Assembly (NCBI GenBank): GCA_964364145.1 | Contig: CAYILC010000036.1 | Span: 1-8,434, forward strand | Direction of reading: 5' to 3' | DNA: 8,434 nucleotides | DNA from: CAYILC01 sp964364145 | GTDB taxonomy: Bacteria; Patescibacteriota; Microgenomatia; UBA1400; UBA12028 | Shown here: positions 1-6,914 of the stretch, one piece after another | How positions within the stretch are numbered: the stretch's first letter is position 1 | How the letters are laid out: each line of letters begins with the position of its first letter | Notes under the pieces: generated by a model | Database searches by the model: none | Told to the model about the DNA's origin: nothing | Seen by the model: only the letters and a program-made list of their open reading frames with translations | Program-made: the position numbers and the translations under genes

Positions 1-470
1 ATGCAGTAAACGTGACTGATGGTTTAGATGGACTGGCAGCAAGCGTGTTACTCATTTGTTTGTTTGGACTTTGGGTGTTGTCTGCGGCAATCTTGGATAC
101 GACGTTATCGATTTTTGTGGCACTCTGGATTGGCGCATTAATCGCGTTTTTGTACTTCAATGTGTATCCTGCCCGTATCATGATGGGCGACGTTGGGGCG
201 TTATCATTTGGCGCAACCTTGGCAGTCGTAGGCTTGTTGCTTGGCAAGACTATGGCATTGATGATTATTGGCGGGATCTTCGTGGTTGAGATTGGTTCCA
301 GCCTTATCCAGCTTGTTTCTAAAAGATTTCTTGGCAAAAAAGTATTTCCCGTTTCACCAATTCATTTATGGTTACAGCATCGAGGATGGCCCGAGCCAAA
401 AATTGTCCAACGCGCGATGCTCACGGGAATTGTGCTTACGCTGTTTGGGCTTTGGTTGACGGTGATTTAA
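1..470 (+). CDS. mraY: MraY, phospho-N-acetylmuramoyl-pentapeptide-transferase (C-terminal part, 5' end outside window)
   Basis: MraY is the integral membrane enzyme that transfers phospho-MurNAc-pentapeptide from the UDP precursor to undecaprenyl phosphate, giving lipid I. The frame is open to the left edge: codons upstream of the GTG at 12 read A-V-N, so the sequence is AVNVTDGLDGLAA, the family's nucleotide-binding signature, and the GTG is internal. About 155 residues are visible. They include several hydrophobic segments, MMGDVGALSFG with the conserved catalytic-region Asp (codon 189-191), and a C-terminal loop ending HRGWPEPKIVQR. The canonical HHH before that loop is instead HLW (363-371), which is unusual for the family. 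The frame ends in TAA, 8 nt before ftsW, so the two are probably co-transcribed. The identity is secure. WecA-type relatives share the DG-DG motif but lack the GW-E ending. Confidence 0.95.
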   Translation, partial: AVNVTDGLDGLAASVLLICLFGLWVLSAAILDTTLSIFVALWIGALIAFLYFNVYPARIMMGDVGALSFGATLAVVGLLLGKTMALMIIGGIFVVEIGSSLIQLVSKRFLGKKVFPVSPIHLWLQHRGWPEPKIVQRAMLTGIVLTLFGLWLTVI

Positions 471-478
471 GGCAACAG

Positions 479-1543
479 ATGTTTCGACGACTCGATCGCG
501 TACTATTTTTTCTCGTGCTGATCCTTCTCATCGTAGGTGTGTTATTCGTGTTCGATGCCTCGGTTGCGGAGGCATTTCAACAGTTCAATGACAAGTTTTA
601 TTTTGCTAGACAACAAGTTGTGTGGGCTGGCATCGGACTTGTGATCATGTTTGCCTCATCTTATGTGCCTATGAAATGGTTGAAATATACGGGGTGGGTG
701 GTGTTCTTTTTCGCGTTGTTGTCGTTAGTACTTGTGCTTATTCCAGGTGTTGGATCCAAAATTCAGGGCGCTCGCCGCTGGATCGTCTTGGGTCCGGTTC
801 GATATCAGCCGGCTGAACTCATGAAAATGGGGATGGTGCTGTATTTTTCTTCTTGGCTGAATAAGCATCAAAAGCCCGGAACATTTTTGTTTTTTATGAC
901 AGTGATTTTTGTTTTAGTCATGCTGCAGCCGGATCTTGGGAGCGCGTTGGTCTTGGGAACAATTGGTTTTGGCATGTATATTGCGGCGGGTGGGCAGTGG
1001 AAACATGTGCTCGCAATTGTTGGGATTGGTTTGCTTGGGGTGCTTGGGTTCATCGTAATTTCTCCATATCGAATGGAACGGGTGAAAACATTTTTCTCTA
1101 CAGAAGGTGATCCATTAGGTTCGTCGTATCATATTCGGCAGATCACCATTGCACTTGGTTCTGGTGGATGGTTTGGGCAAGGATTTGGGCAGTCGCGGCA
1201 GAAGTATCAATACATCCCTGAAGCCAGCACAGACTCGATTTTTTCGATTGCGGCCGAAGAAGTGGGCTTCGTGGGTTCTGGCGTTATTCTTGCACTCTAT
1301 TTTTTTGTAGTACTCACAGGTTTTAAAATATCTGAAAAACCTGCGGATACATACGTGCGATTAGTGGCGGTTGGACTGGTCACATGGCTTGGTGCGCAGA
1401 CGTTCATTAACCTCGGTTCGATTGTGTCGCTCATCCCCCTTACCGGTGTTCCGCTCCCATTTATCTCCTATGGAGGGTCGGCGCTTGTGTCGGTACTTGC
1501 AGCTAGCGGTATACTCATGGGTATTGGAAGGAGAACAACGTGA
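479..1543 (+). CDS. ftsW: FtsW, SEDS-family septal peptidoglycan glycosyltransferase
   Basis: FtsW polymerises lipid II into glycan strands at the septum, normally paired with a class B PBP, in the cytoplasmic membrane. I chose ATG 479 (354 aa) because an AAGG lies 6 nt upstream and because extending the frame upstream only reads mraY sequence in another phase. The protein is almost entirely hydrophobic segments. Family motifs appear in order: GARRWIVLGPVRYQPAELMK (about 97-116), QPDLGSALV (about 150-158), FGQGFGQSRQKYQYIPEASTDSIF (232-255) and GVPLPFISYGGSAL (323-336). D252 in the PEASTD segment matches the Asp that is essential in SEDS enzymes. RodA is the close alternative, but the position between mraY and murG and the LTGVPLPFISYGGS ending favour FtsW. 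The TGA stop overlaps the murG GTG start. Confidence 0.94.
   Translation: MFRRLDRVLFFLVLILLIVGVLFVFDASVAEAFQQFNDKFYFARQQVVWAGIGLVIMFASSYVPMKWLKYTGWVVFFFALLSLVLVLIPGVGSKIQGARRWIVLGPVRYQPAELMKMGMVLYFSSWLNKHQKPGTFLFFMTVIFVLVMLQPDLGSALVLGTIGFGMYIAAGGQWKHVLAIVGIGLLGVLGFIVISPYRMERVKTFFSTEGDPLGSSYHIRQITIALGSGGWFGQGFGQSRQKYQYIPEASTDSIFSIAAEEVGFVGSGVILALYFFVVLTGFKISEKPADTYVRLVAVGLVTWLGAQTFINLGSIVSLIPLTGVPLPFISYGGSALVSVLAASGILMGIGRRTT
1526..1533 (+). promoter_or_regulatory. Strong Shine-Dalgarno site of murG inside ftsW
   Basis: GGAAGGAG lies within the last codons of ftsW, 6 nt before the GTG at 1540. It is the most complete ribosome-binding site in the window and fixes the murG start on a GTG codon that shares its last two bases with the ftsW TGA stop. 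Translational coupling between the two genes is a reasonable inference. Confidence 0.8.
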
Positions 1544-2703
1544 AGGTAGCGCTCTCTGGAGGACATCTTACACCAGCTTTGGCAGTGATCCATGCATTTC
1601 GCCGGATTTCACCAAAAACAAAACTCGTGTTTATTGGACGTGAGTTTGCGCAAACCAAGGAGTTAACCAGGTCGCGTGAGCGTCAAGAGATGAAAAAACT
1701 CCGTATTCCCTTTTATCCCATCAATGCGGCAAAGTTTCATCGCACCTATTTTTTACGTAATTTTGAAGAGCTGTTTCGACTTTTTCCTTCGTTCAAGGAA
1801 TCATACGATATTTTAAAAAACGAAAAGCCAGATGTGTTTATCTCGTTTGGCGGGTATTTAGCGGTACCAATCGCGATTGTTGCAAGGAGCTTGGGAATTC
1901 CGGTGATTACGCATGAACAAACGCGAACAACAGGGTTAGCAAATCAGCTTATTGCATACTTTGCAAAAAAGATAGCAATATCACACGACCATTCACGAAA
2001 ATATTTTCCAAAAAACAAAACCGTATTAACAGGCAACCCGGTGCGACCCGCTTTTATGGAACTCTTCCGTAAAAAACCCGAATGGTTGGCGGACGTACCA
2101 ATTAATAAACCATTTGTGTACATCACTGGCGGAAGCCAAGGTTCGCATATTCTCAATAAAACAATCTGTATGTTACTGCCACAACTCACGACGCAGATGA
2201 TTGTGGTGCACCAATGTGGTGCTTCGGTTGGTGGGGAGAATGCGAGGGAGTTGGAAGAAGCGCGTGCAACGCTTCCAGCGGCGCAGCAGCGCCGATATGT
2301 TATTCGTGAATGGGTGAGTGAGAAAGATGTTGCTTGGTTGTTTCAGCACGCGGATTTGATCATTGCTCGGTCTGGCGCAAATACCGTTCACGAAATTATG
2401 GTAAGTAAAGTTCCCGCAATCTTTATTCCTTTGCCGTTTGCCCATATGAACGAACAACACAAGAATGCACAGCTTTTAGCAGAAAATGGTGCCGCCGTGA
2501 TCTTGCCGCAACAAGAGCTCGTGCCAAAAACTTTATATGAGACAATTCGTAGTTGCTTAAAACGAGGTGAAATGATGCAGAGGCGTGCCGAAGAACTAGA
2601 CTCAACGGTTGTAGTAGATGCTGCAGACAAGATCGTTGCATTGGCAAAGGAATTATATGACGACACTATCAAAACTGCCCAATCCCAATCCGATAAACAC
2701 TGA
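1540..2703 (+). CDS. murG: MurG, UDP-GlcNAc:lipid I N-acetylglucosaminyltransferase
   Basis: MurG is a peripheral membrane GT-B enzyme that adds GlcNAc to lipid I, forming lipid II, the FtsW substrate. The 387-residue protein is somewhat longer than the usual roughly 355. The N-terminal acceptor domain begins ALSGGHLTPALAV (4-16), a shortened form of the usual GGTGGH loop. It continues with SFGGYLAVP (102-110) and HEQTRTTG (125-132), where the usual HEQN has Thr for Asn. The C-terminal donor domain has TGGSQGS (196-202), ARSGANTVHEI (276-286) and EQHKNAQLL (305-313), which keeps the Gln and Asn of the family QxxNA motif. Extra charged residues at about 35-55 and a hydrophilic tail account for the added length. 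The start is GTG, and the end overlaps ftsQ by 47 nt. The family assignment is firm. The altered motifs may be a lineage trait. Confidence 0.92.
   Translation: MKVALSGGHLTPALAVIHAFRRISPKTKLVFIGREFAQTKELTRSRERQEMKKLRIPFYPINAAKFHRTYFLRNFEELFRLFPSFKESYDILKNEKPDVFISFGGYLAVPIAIVARSLGIPVITHEQTRTTGLANQLIAYFAKKIAISHDHSRKYFPKNKTVLTGNPVRPAFMELFRKKPEWLADVPINKPFVYITGGSQGSHILNKTICMLLPQLTTQMIVVHQCGASVGGENARELEEARATLPAAQQRRYVIREWVSEKDVAWLFQHADLIIARSGANTVHEIMVSKVPAIFIPLPFAHMNEQHKNAQLLAENGAAVILPQQELVPKTLYETIRSCLKRGEMMQRRAEELDSTVVVDAADKIVALAKELYDDTIKTAQSQSDKH
2646..2651 (+). promoter_or_regulatory. Shine-Dalgarno site of ftsQ inside murG
   Basis: AAAGGA sits 5 nt before ATG 2657. The same hexamer with the same 5-nt spacer precedes ftsZ (4852-4857), which supports 2657, rather than the longer in-frame ATG at 2618, as the ftsQ start. 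Confidence 0.7.
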
Positions 2704-3409
2704 AATAACACTTTTAGCGCGAAAGCAAAAACGTGCAGTTCCAGTGATCGTTGGCGTTTTTGCCATCATTATTCTTTTGATCTTGGGTATTTTTCTCTAT
2801 AGAAATGTTTTTATTGTTCGTACCATTGCATGTTCTTTCGCTGATCAGCCATGTCCCGAAGCGGCAATTGCCGAACTTGAAAGACTTAAAACAAAATCAA
2901 TCTGGAACACATTTAGTGAAACACAAAGCAAGTTTAAAACAGCACTACGCCAGGCCTCAGCCATTTCTTTTACAAGAAAACTTCCTTCAACGCTGGTTGT
3001 CACCATGATTCCGTCCGATATTCTTGGCGTGCTCAATGCAGACATTTCTTCTGGGTATGCTTTGGTGAACAAGAACGGACATGTAACAGAAATTGTTTTA
3101 GAAAGACCAACAGGATTAACAGTCATGCGTATAAAACGGCCAATGAAAGTTGGTGATGAGATCGAAACAGAAATGAAAACAGTGCTTGAAGAGTTTAGCG
3201 GGGATGGTCAATCAATTCCGTTTGTAGAGATATTTTATAAAGATAAGGACGAAATCGAGTTGCGTTTGCAAAACGGCAAAACGGCAATAGTACGAGCATC
3301 TAGTCTGGCAGCACAGCTCAATACTTTACAACTTCTCCTGAATGAAGCTACAATGACCGAGAAAGTATCGGTGATTGATGTGCGGTTTTTGCATCCGGTA
3401 TTGCGGTAA
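2657..3409 (+). CDS. ftsQ: FtsQ/DivIB-type cell division protein
   Basis: FtsQ is a bitopic membrane protein that links early and late divisome components. The start at ATG 2657 (250 aa) is set by AAAGGA 5 nt upstream. The architecture fits the family: a short cytoplasmic N-terminus with basic RKQKR (22-26), one transmembrane helix at about 28-49, then an extracytoplasmic POTRA-like domain starting VFIVRTIAC (51-59). Next come SFTRKLPSTLVVTMIP (104-119), which matches the family's 'V-R-lP-tL-i-v' strand, and a beta-rich region ending VSVIDVRFLHPVLR (237-250), like the terminal 'iDlRf' of FtsQ. Two Cys (C59, C66) flank a short loop in the outer domain. Sequence conservation in this family is low, so the call rests on architecture plus position between murG and ftsA. 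Its 5' end overlaps murG by 47 nt. Confidence 0.85.
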   Translation: MTTLSKLPNPNPINTEITLLARKQKRAVPVIVGVFAIIILLILGIFLYRNVFIVRTIACSFADQPCPEAAIAELERLKTKSIWNTFSETQSKFKTALRQASAISFTRKLPSTLVVTMIPSDILGVLNADISSGYALVNKNGHVTEIVLERPTGLTVMRIKRPMKVGDEIETEMKTVLEEFSGDGQSIPFVEIFYKDKDEIELRLQNGKTAIVRASSLAAQLNTLQLLLNEATMTEKVSVIDVRFLHPVLR

Positions 3410-3445
3410 CAGCTTGATACTGTTGAAAAAGTACTTTCAAAGATA

Positions 3446-4771
3446 ATGAAAGGGATCATGGGTAAAGGAAAAACAATTGCGGCAATTGATATTGGGACAG
3501 AAAAGGTCTGTACCTTGATTGCTCAGCTTGTTGACGGCGAACGCGAACCAAGTGTTGTGGGCGTAGCCTCGGTTCCAAGCAAGGGGTTGCGAAAAAGTCA
3601 GATTGTTGATCTGGACGAAGCCATTGAAGCAATCACGCAAAGTGTGGATGCGGCAGAACGCATGGCCGGCGTTGGTCTCAAGTCTGCATATATCTCCATT
3701 GGTGGTTCTCATGTTGAGTCGCAAAACTCCAAAGGTGTGGTTGCAGTAGCCAATCCTCAGGGAGAAATTAATGAGGATGATATTCGCCGCGTAATTGAGG
3801 CCGCGCGTGCCGTTTCTCTCCCGTCGGCAAGAGAAGTTATTCATGTCATTCCTAAAGATTACAAAGTAGACTCACAAGACGGTATTAAAGATCCACTTGG
3901 CATGAGTGGAGTTCGCTTAGAGTGTGAGACGCACATTATTACTGGTTCTTCTACCGCAATGAAGAACATGACGAAGTGTGTGAATGAACTCGGTGTACAA
4001 CCCGCGGGTTTTGTTTTTACTGGATTGGCATCTGCGTATGCGGTGTTGTCTGAAACAGAAAAAGAGTTGGGTGTGTTGTTGTTGGATATCGGTGCTGGAA
4101 CAACTTCTCTTTGTGTATTCGTTGAAGGTTCGCTGGCGCATACCGCGGTGTTGCCAATTGGTGCTCGCCATATTACAAGCGACATCGCTCTGGGGCTTCG
4201 TATGAGTTTGCAGTCAGCCGAGAAAATAAAGATTGCGCTATCTACAGGCAAGCATCTGGAGATTCCTGTATTGCCGGGGGAGACTCGCGACCAAGCGCGC
4301 GAAAGAAAGAAAAAAGAAGACGAAGTTGACACCTCGCGGTTGGGTCTTACAGAAGACGTTGGTCCTGTTTCGCGCAAAACTGTGTTTGAAGGAATTATCA
4401 TGCCTCGGTTGCAAGAAATGTTTAAGTTGGTTGGGCAAGAGTTGGATAAACATGGACTGTTGCCACTGGTTCCGGCTGGCGCGGTGCTCACTGGTGGTGG
4501 CGCTGAAACCGTCGGGATGATTGATGTATGCAAACGAACCTTGGGGTTGCCAACACGTGTGGGTCGTCCGCAAGGACTAAAAGGTCTTACCGATGAGGTT
4601 TTGGTCTCGCCATACGCAACCTCGGCAGGTTTATTGGTGTACGGAGCGCAATTATATGCAATGCACAGCGCTGGCTCAAGAGATTCACACGTTTTGGATA
4701 TATTCAAACACCTGCCCATCAAACCTTTGGCGGACCGCTTGGTGAAGTTCGTGAAATCTGTGATGCCGTAG
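3446..4771 (+). CDS. ftsA: FtsA, actin-like divisome membrane anchor
   Basis: FtsA is an actin-fold ATPase that tethers FtsZ filaments to the membrane and recruits later divisome proteins. The longest frame gives 441 residues. ATG 3458 is an equally plausible start (437 aa): AAAGGG lies 3 nt before it, whereas 3446 has no clear ribosome-binding site. Motifs in order are IAAIDIGTEKVC (11-22, phosphate 1), the SHS2/1C domain at about 85-170, VLLLDIGAGTTSLCVF (210-225, phosphate 2), AGAVLTGGGAE (344-354, adenosine loop) and SPYATSAGLLVYG (388-400). The last residues, about 425-440 (IKPLADRLVKFVKSVM), form a plausible amphipathic helix matching the C-terminal membrane-targeting sequence. A charged insertion rich in Lys, Arg and Glu lies at about 278-305. 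The gene is 36 nt after ftsQ and 91 nt before ftsZ. Confidence 0.95.
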   Translation: MKGIMGKGKTIAAIDIGTEKVCTLIAQLVDGEREPSVVGVASVPSKGLRKSQIVDLDEAIEAITQSVDAAERMAGVGLKSAYISIGGSHVESQNSKGVVAVANPQGEINEDDIRRVIEAARAVSLPSAREVIHVIPKDYKVDSQDGIKDPLGMSGVRLECETHIITGSSTAMKNMTKCVNELGVQPAGFVFTGLASAYAVLSETEKELGVLLLDIGAGTTSLCVFVEGSLAHTAVLPIGARHITSDIALGLRMSLQSAEKIKIALSTGKHLEIPVLPGETRDQARERKKKEDEVDTSRLGLTEDVGPVSRKTVFEGIIMPRLQEMFKLVGQELDKHGLLPLVPAGAVLTGGGAETVGMIDVCKRTLGLPTRVGRPQGLKGLTDEVLVSPYATSAGLLVYGAQLYAMHSAGSRDSHVLDIFKHLPIKPLADRLVKFVKSVMP

Positions 4772-4772
4772 C

Positions 4773-4835
4773 CATAATATTGCATGTTTACGAAACCCGT
4801 GATCATTTTCCCATCTTGCGAACCCGAATATTATG
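4773..4835. repeat. Inverted repeat in the ftsA-ftsZ intergenic region
   Basis: CATAATATT (4773-4781) and its exact reverse complement AATATTATG (4827-4835) are separated by 45 nt in the 91-nt gap before ftsZ, the largest gap in the dcw part. Between the arms lie two similar short direct repeats, CGAAACCCG (4791-4799) and CGAACCCG (4819-4826). No T run follows, so this is not an intrinsic terminator. A weak promoter-like pair, TTGCGA (4816-4821) and TAGGAT (4839-4844) with a 17-nt spacer, overlaps the right arm, four of six bases matching in each box. A regulatory site for ftsZ is possible but unproven, and the arms are AT-rich enough that chance is not excluded. Confidence 0.4.
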
Positions 4836-4862
4836 CGATAGGATCAGTTATAAAGGATTCTT

Positions 4863-6122
4863 ATGGGTCTCGTGAAACCATCCAACACAACATTTGCAAA
4901 GATTAAAGTCATTGGCATTGGCGGCGGCGGCGGAAATGCACTCAACTCCATGATTACGGGAAACCTTATTCAGGGTGTCGAGTTTGTGGCAATCAATACC
5001 GATGCACAGTCTCTTTTAACAAACAAAGCTGACACCAAGTTTCAAATTGGAACAAACTACACGCGCGGTCTTGGTTCCGGGGCCGATCCGGAAGTTGGTC
5101 GACAGGCTGCAGAAGAGTCGCGAGAAAAACTCAAAGAACTTGTGTTTGATACAGATATGGTGTTTATCACCGCCGGTATGGGCGGGGGAACTGGAACGGG
5201 TGCTTCGCCAATTATTGCAGAACTTGCCAAAGAGTCCGGTGCCTTAACTGTGGCAGTTGTCACCAAGCCATTTGCTTTTGAAGGTATGCGCCGGATGCAC
5301 ATAGCCGATGAGGGCATTGAGCTGTTGCGCGACAAGGTGGATACGCTCATTGTGATTCCCAATCAACGGTTGTTAGACGTGATTGATCGCAAGATGACGC
5401 TGATGGATGCCTTCAAATATGCCGATAATGTTCTCGGGCAGGGTGTGCAGGCAATTTCTGATTTGATTACTGTTCCCGGACTGATTAATGTTGATTTTGC
5501 GGATGTGAAAACCGTGATGTCGGATTCCGGAACGGCGCTTATGGGTGTTGGTACAGCCTCTGGTGAAAATCGTGCGGTGAATGCCGCTCGTGCCGCAATT
5601 TCGTCCCCATTGTTGGAAGTGTCGATTGAGGGTGCAAAAGGCATTTTATATACGATTACCGGTGGGGAAGATCTTACCTTAACCGAAGTTTCTGAAGCTT
5701 CCACCATTATTCATCAAACCGCAGACCGTGATGCCAACATGATTTTTGGCGCGACCATTGATAAGGACATGGGAAGTGCAATCAAGATTAGCGTAATTGC
5801 AACTGGGTTTGACGAAAATCGATTGAAGTTTGGCGCGTATCGACCACGATTTGGCGCGTATGATGCCGCTTCACAACGAAAGATAGGGACAAACGAGGTT
5901 GGAAGTATCGGTGTTGGATCCGGTTTGGGTGGTGTTTCTGCGAGTATGGGCAATGGTGTTGCACATATGCCTCAACCCCAACAGCCAATGACAGTTCAGC
6001 AACACATGACTGCTGGTTCACCAGTTCAACCCTCACAAGACGATCAATCTGTTACGCAACCGTCGGCTGAGTTTGAGGACGAGTTTGATATTCCCGCGTT
6101 TTTGAGGACGAATAAGTCGTAG
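4863..6122 (+). CDS. ftsZ: FtsZ, tubulin-like division GTPase
   Basis: FtsZ polymerises with GTP into the Z-ring that marks the division site. The ATG at 4863 has AAAGGA 5 nt upstream. The 419-residue protein shows KVIGIGGGGGNALN (15-28), INTDAQ (44-49), the tubulin signature MGGGTGTGASP (106-116), IPNQRLLDV (165-173) and the catalytic T7 loop NVDFADVK (209-216). The C-terminal half of the globular core ends at about 315 (KISVIATGFDENR). The linker (about 320-402) is rich in Gly, Gln and Ser and contains a repeated FGAY unit. The tail DEFDIPAFLRTNKS (406-419) is the conserved C-terminal peptide that binds FtsA, which is encoded just upstream. All key GTPase residues appear intact and the length is typical. 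Confidence 0.98.
   Translation: MGLVKPSNTTFAKIKVIGIGGGGGNALNSMITGNLIQGVEFVAINTDAQSLLTNKADTKFQIGTNYTRGLGSGADPEVGRQAAEESREKLKELVFDTDMVFITAGMGGGTGTGASPIIAELAKESGALTVAVVTKPFAFEGMRRMHIADEGIELLRDKVDTLIVIPNQRLLDVIDRKMTLMDAFKYADNVLGQGVQAISDLITVPGLINVDFADVKTVMSDSGTALMGVGTASGENRAVNAARAAISSPLLEVSIEGAKGILYTITGGEDLTLTEVSEASTIIHQTADRDANMIFGATIDKDMGSAIKISVIATGFDENRLKFGAYRPRFGAYDAASQRKIGTNEVGSIGVGSGLGGVSASMGNGVAHMPQPQQPMTVQQHMTAGSPVQPSQDDQSVTQPSAEFEDEFDIPAFLRTNKS
5829..5861 (+). repeat. Short direct repeat in the FtsZ linker
   Basis: The 12-mer TTTGGCGCGTAT occurs at 5829-5840 and again at 5850-5861, a 21-nt (7-codon) period. It encodes FGAYRPRFGAYD at the start of the disordered linker (residues 323-334). 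Conservation at the nucleotide level, including wobble positions, suggests a recent in-frame duplication or slippage event. Confidence 0.75.
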
Positions 6123-6128
6123 AGAAAT

Positions 6129-6878
6129 ATGGTACAAAAAACTGAAACAGGTTTCAACCCATGCAAACAAAAAGACTTTGGCAGAGGACGTGTTGTTGGT
6201 GACGATCATCGTTTGCTTGACTTATATATGAACCCAAAAACTCGTAAGAAATTTCTTCGGGCCGCAGCTTGGGCCCATGCATGTCCCATGCCTGATGAAG
6301 TTTCCGATACATTTGGAGTTGATTGGACCATTGAGCGTTACCTTGAGTGCAATTTTGTTTGGGGACACATTCTTGATATTTCAAAACAGTTGAATCCAGA
6401 GTTGTATAGGCAACTTTCAGAGTCAATACTTCGAAAATTTGATGAGCCAGTGGGAAAACATGAAAAAGGACATATTCCAAAAAGTCATAAAACGTTTATG
6501 TCGCCCCTTTCGACGCTGTACGGATATGCGCTTCCTCGAGTATTCTTAGAGATTGCCGGGCGAGGGAAGAAGCGAAACAAAGAACGATATCTTTATGCCA
6601 TGGAACAACTCGAGTCTGCCGTGAAAATTTCACACTCACCGACAGAACTACTTGCCAGATTAACACACAAAGCGCGATTTAATGAGGTGGCGCGAACAAG
6701 AACAGTTAAACTGTTGGATCATGTGCTCGCGGCAGGAATATTAGGAGAAGAAAATAATATTTCGCAATACCGTGAAGTAATTGAGATGTTAGAGAAATAT
6801 GCCCCTGCTGTTTTTCGGACATATAAGAGACTATCTTTAGAAAAAAGAAAGAGATTGGGTTTGGCGAATGTAAAATAA
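6129..6878 (+). CDS. Hypothetical protein, unrecognised, in the ftsZ operon
   Basis: I do not recognise this 249-residue protein. It begins 6 nt after the ftsZ stop with only a weak purine run (AGAGAAA) before the ATG, so it probably depends on coupling to ftsZ translation. It has no signal peptide or membrane segment and is likely cytoplasmic. It is strongly basic, especially at residues 145-153 (RGKKRNKER) and 232-242 (YKRLSLEKRKR), which could allow nucleic-acid or phospholipid contact. The centre and C-terminus (about 130-235) look largely alpha-helical. Three Cys (12, 52, 74) and several His are scattered without a metal-binding spacing. No frameshift is seen, and codon use does not look foreign. 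Its position after ftsZ hints at a role with division or the cell envelope, but that is inference only. Confidence 0.75.
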   Translation: MVQKTETGFNPCKQKDFGRGRVVGDDHRLLDLYMNPKTRKKFLRAAAWAHACPMPDEVSDTFGVDWTIERYLECNFVWGHILDISKQLNPELYRQLSESILRKFDEPVGKHEKGHIPKSHKTFMSPLSTLYGYALPRVFLEIAGRGKKRNKERYLYAMEQLESAVKISHSPTELLARLTHKARFNEVARTRTVKLLDHVLAAGILGEENNISQYREVIEMLEKYAPAVFRTYKRLSLEKRKRLGLANVK

Positions 6879-6905
6879 AATTAGCAAAATAAACAGTCTA
6901 CATTA

Positions 6906-6914
6906 TGCTACAAT
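6906..6914 (+). promoter_or_regulatory. Extended -10 promoter driving the T-box/ileS unit
   Basis: TGCTACAAT is an extended -10 element (TGn followed by TACAAT, five of six matches to TATAAT). No good -35 box lies at the usual distance; TTAGCA (6881-6886) is 22 nt away, which is too far, and extended -10 promoters often lack one. The predicted start near 6920-6921 falls immediately before the first T-box hairpin. That agrees with the leader having only a very short Stem I. Confidence 0.6.

Noticed and set aside
12..470. GTG at 12 as a true start of the first gene
   Set aside because: Upstream codons complete the AVNVTDGLDG motif, so the frame continues beyond the left edge and the GTG encodes an internal Val.
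368..478. Upstream extension of ftsW from ATG 368
   Set aside because: This region is the C-terminal coding sequence of mraY in another frame. The extension is not FtsW-like, and ATG 479 has an AAGG at proper distance.
3408..3424. AACAG/CTGTT hairpin overlapping the ftsQ stop codon, considered as a terminator
   Set aside because: Only 5 bp with a 7-nt loop, followed by GAAAAAG and not a T run; ftsA follows 36 nt later in the same direction.
3859..4806. 315-codon minus-strand frame opposite ftsA
   Set aside because: It lies antisense to a well-supported FtsA, its translation is Ser/Thr/Pro-rich without recognisable motifs, and it has no plausible ribosome-binding context. It is a shadow frame.
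6120..6801. Exact 12-mer TAGAGAAATATG at 6120-6131 and 6790-6801, considered as flanking direct repeats of an inserted gene
   Set aside because: The second copy is inside the coding sequence, not after its stop. The sequence is AT-rich and nothing else suggests a mobile element.
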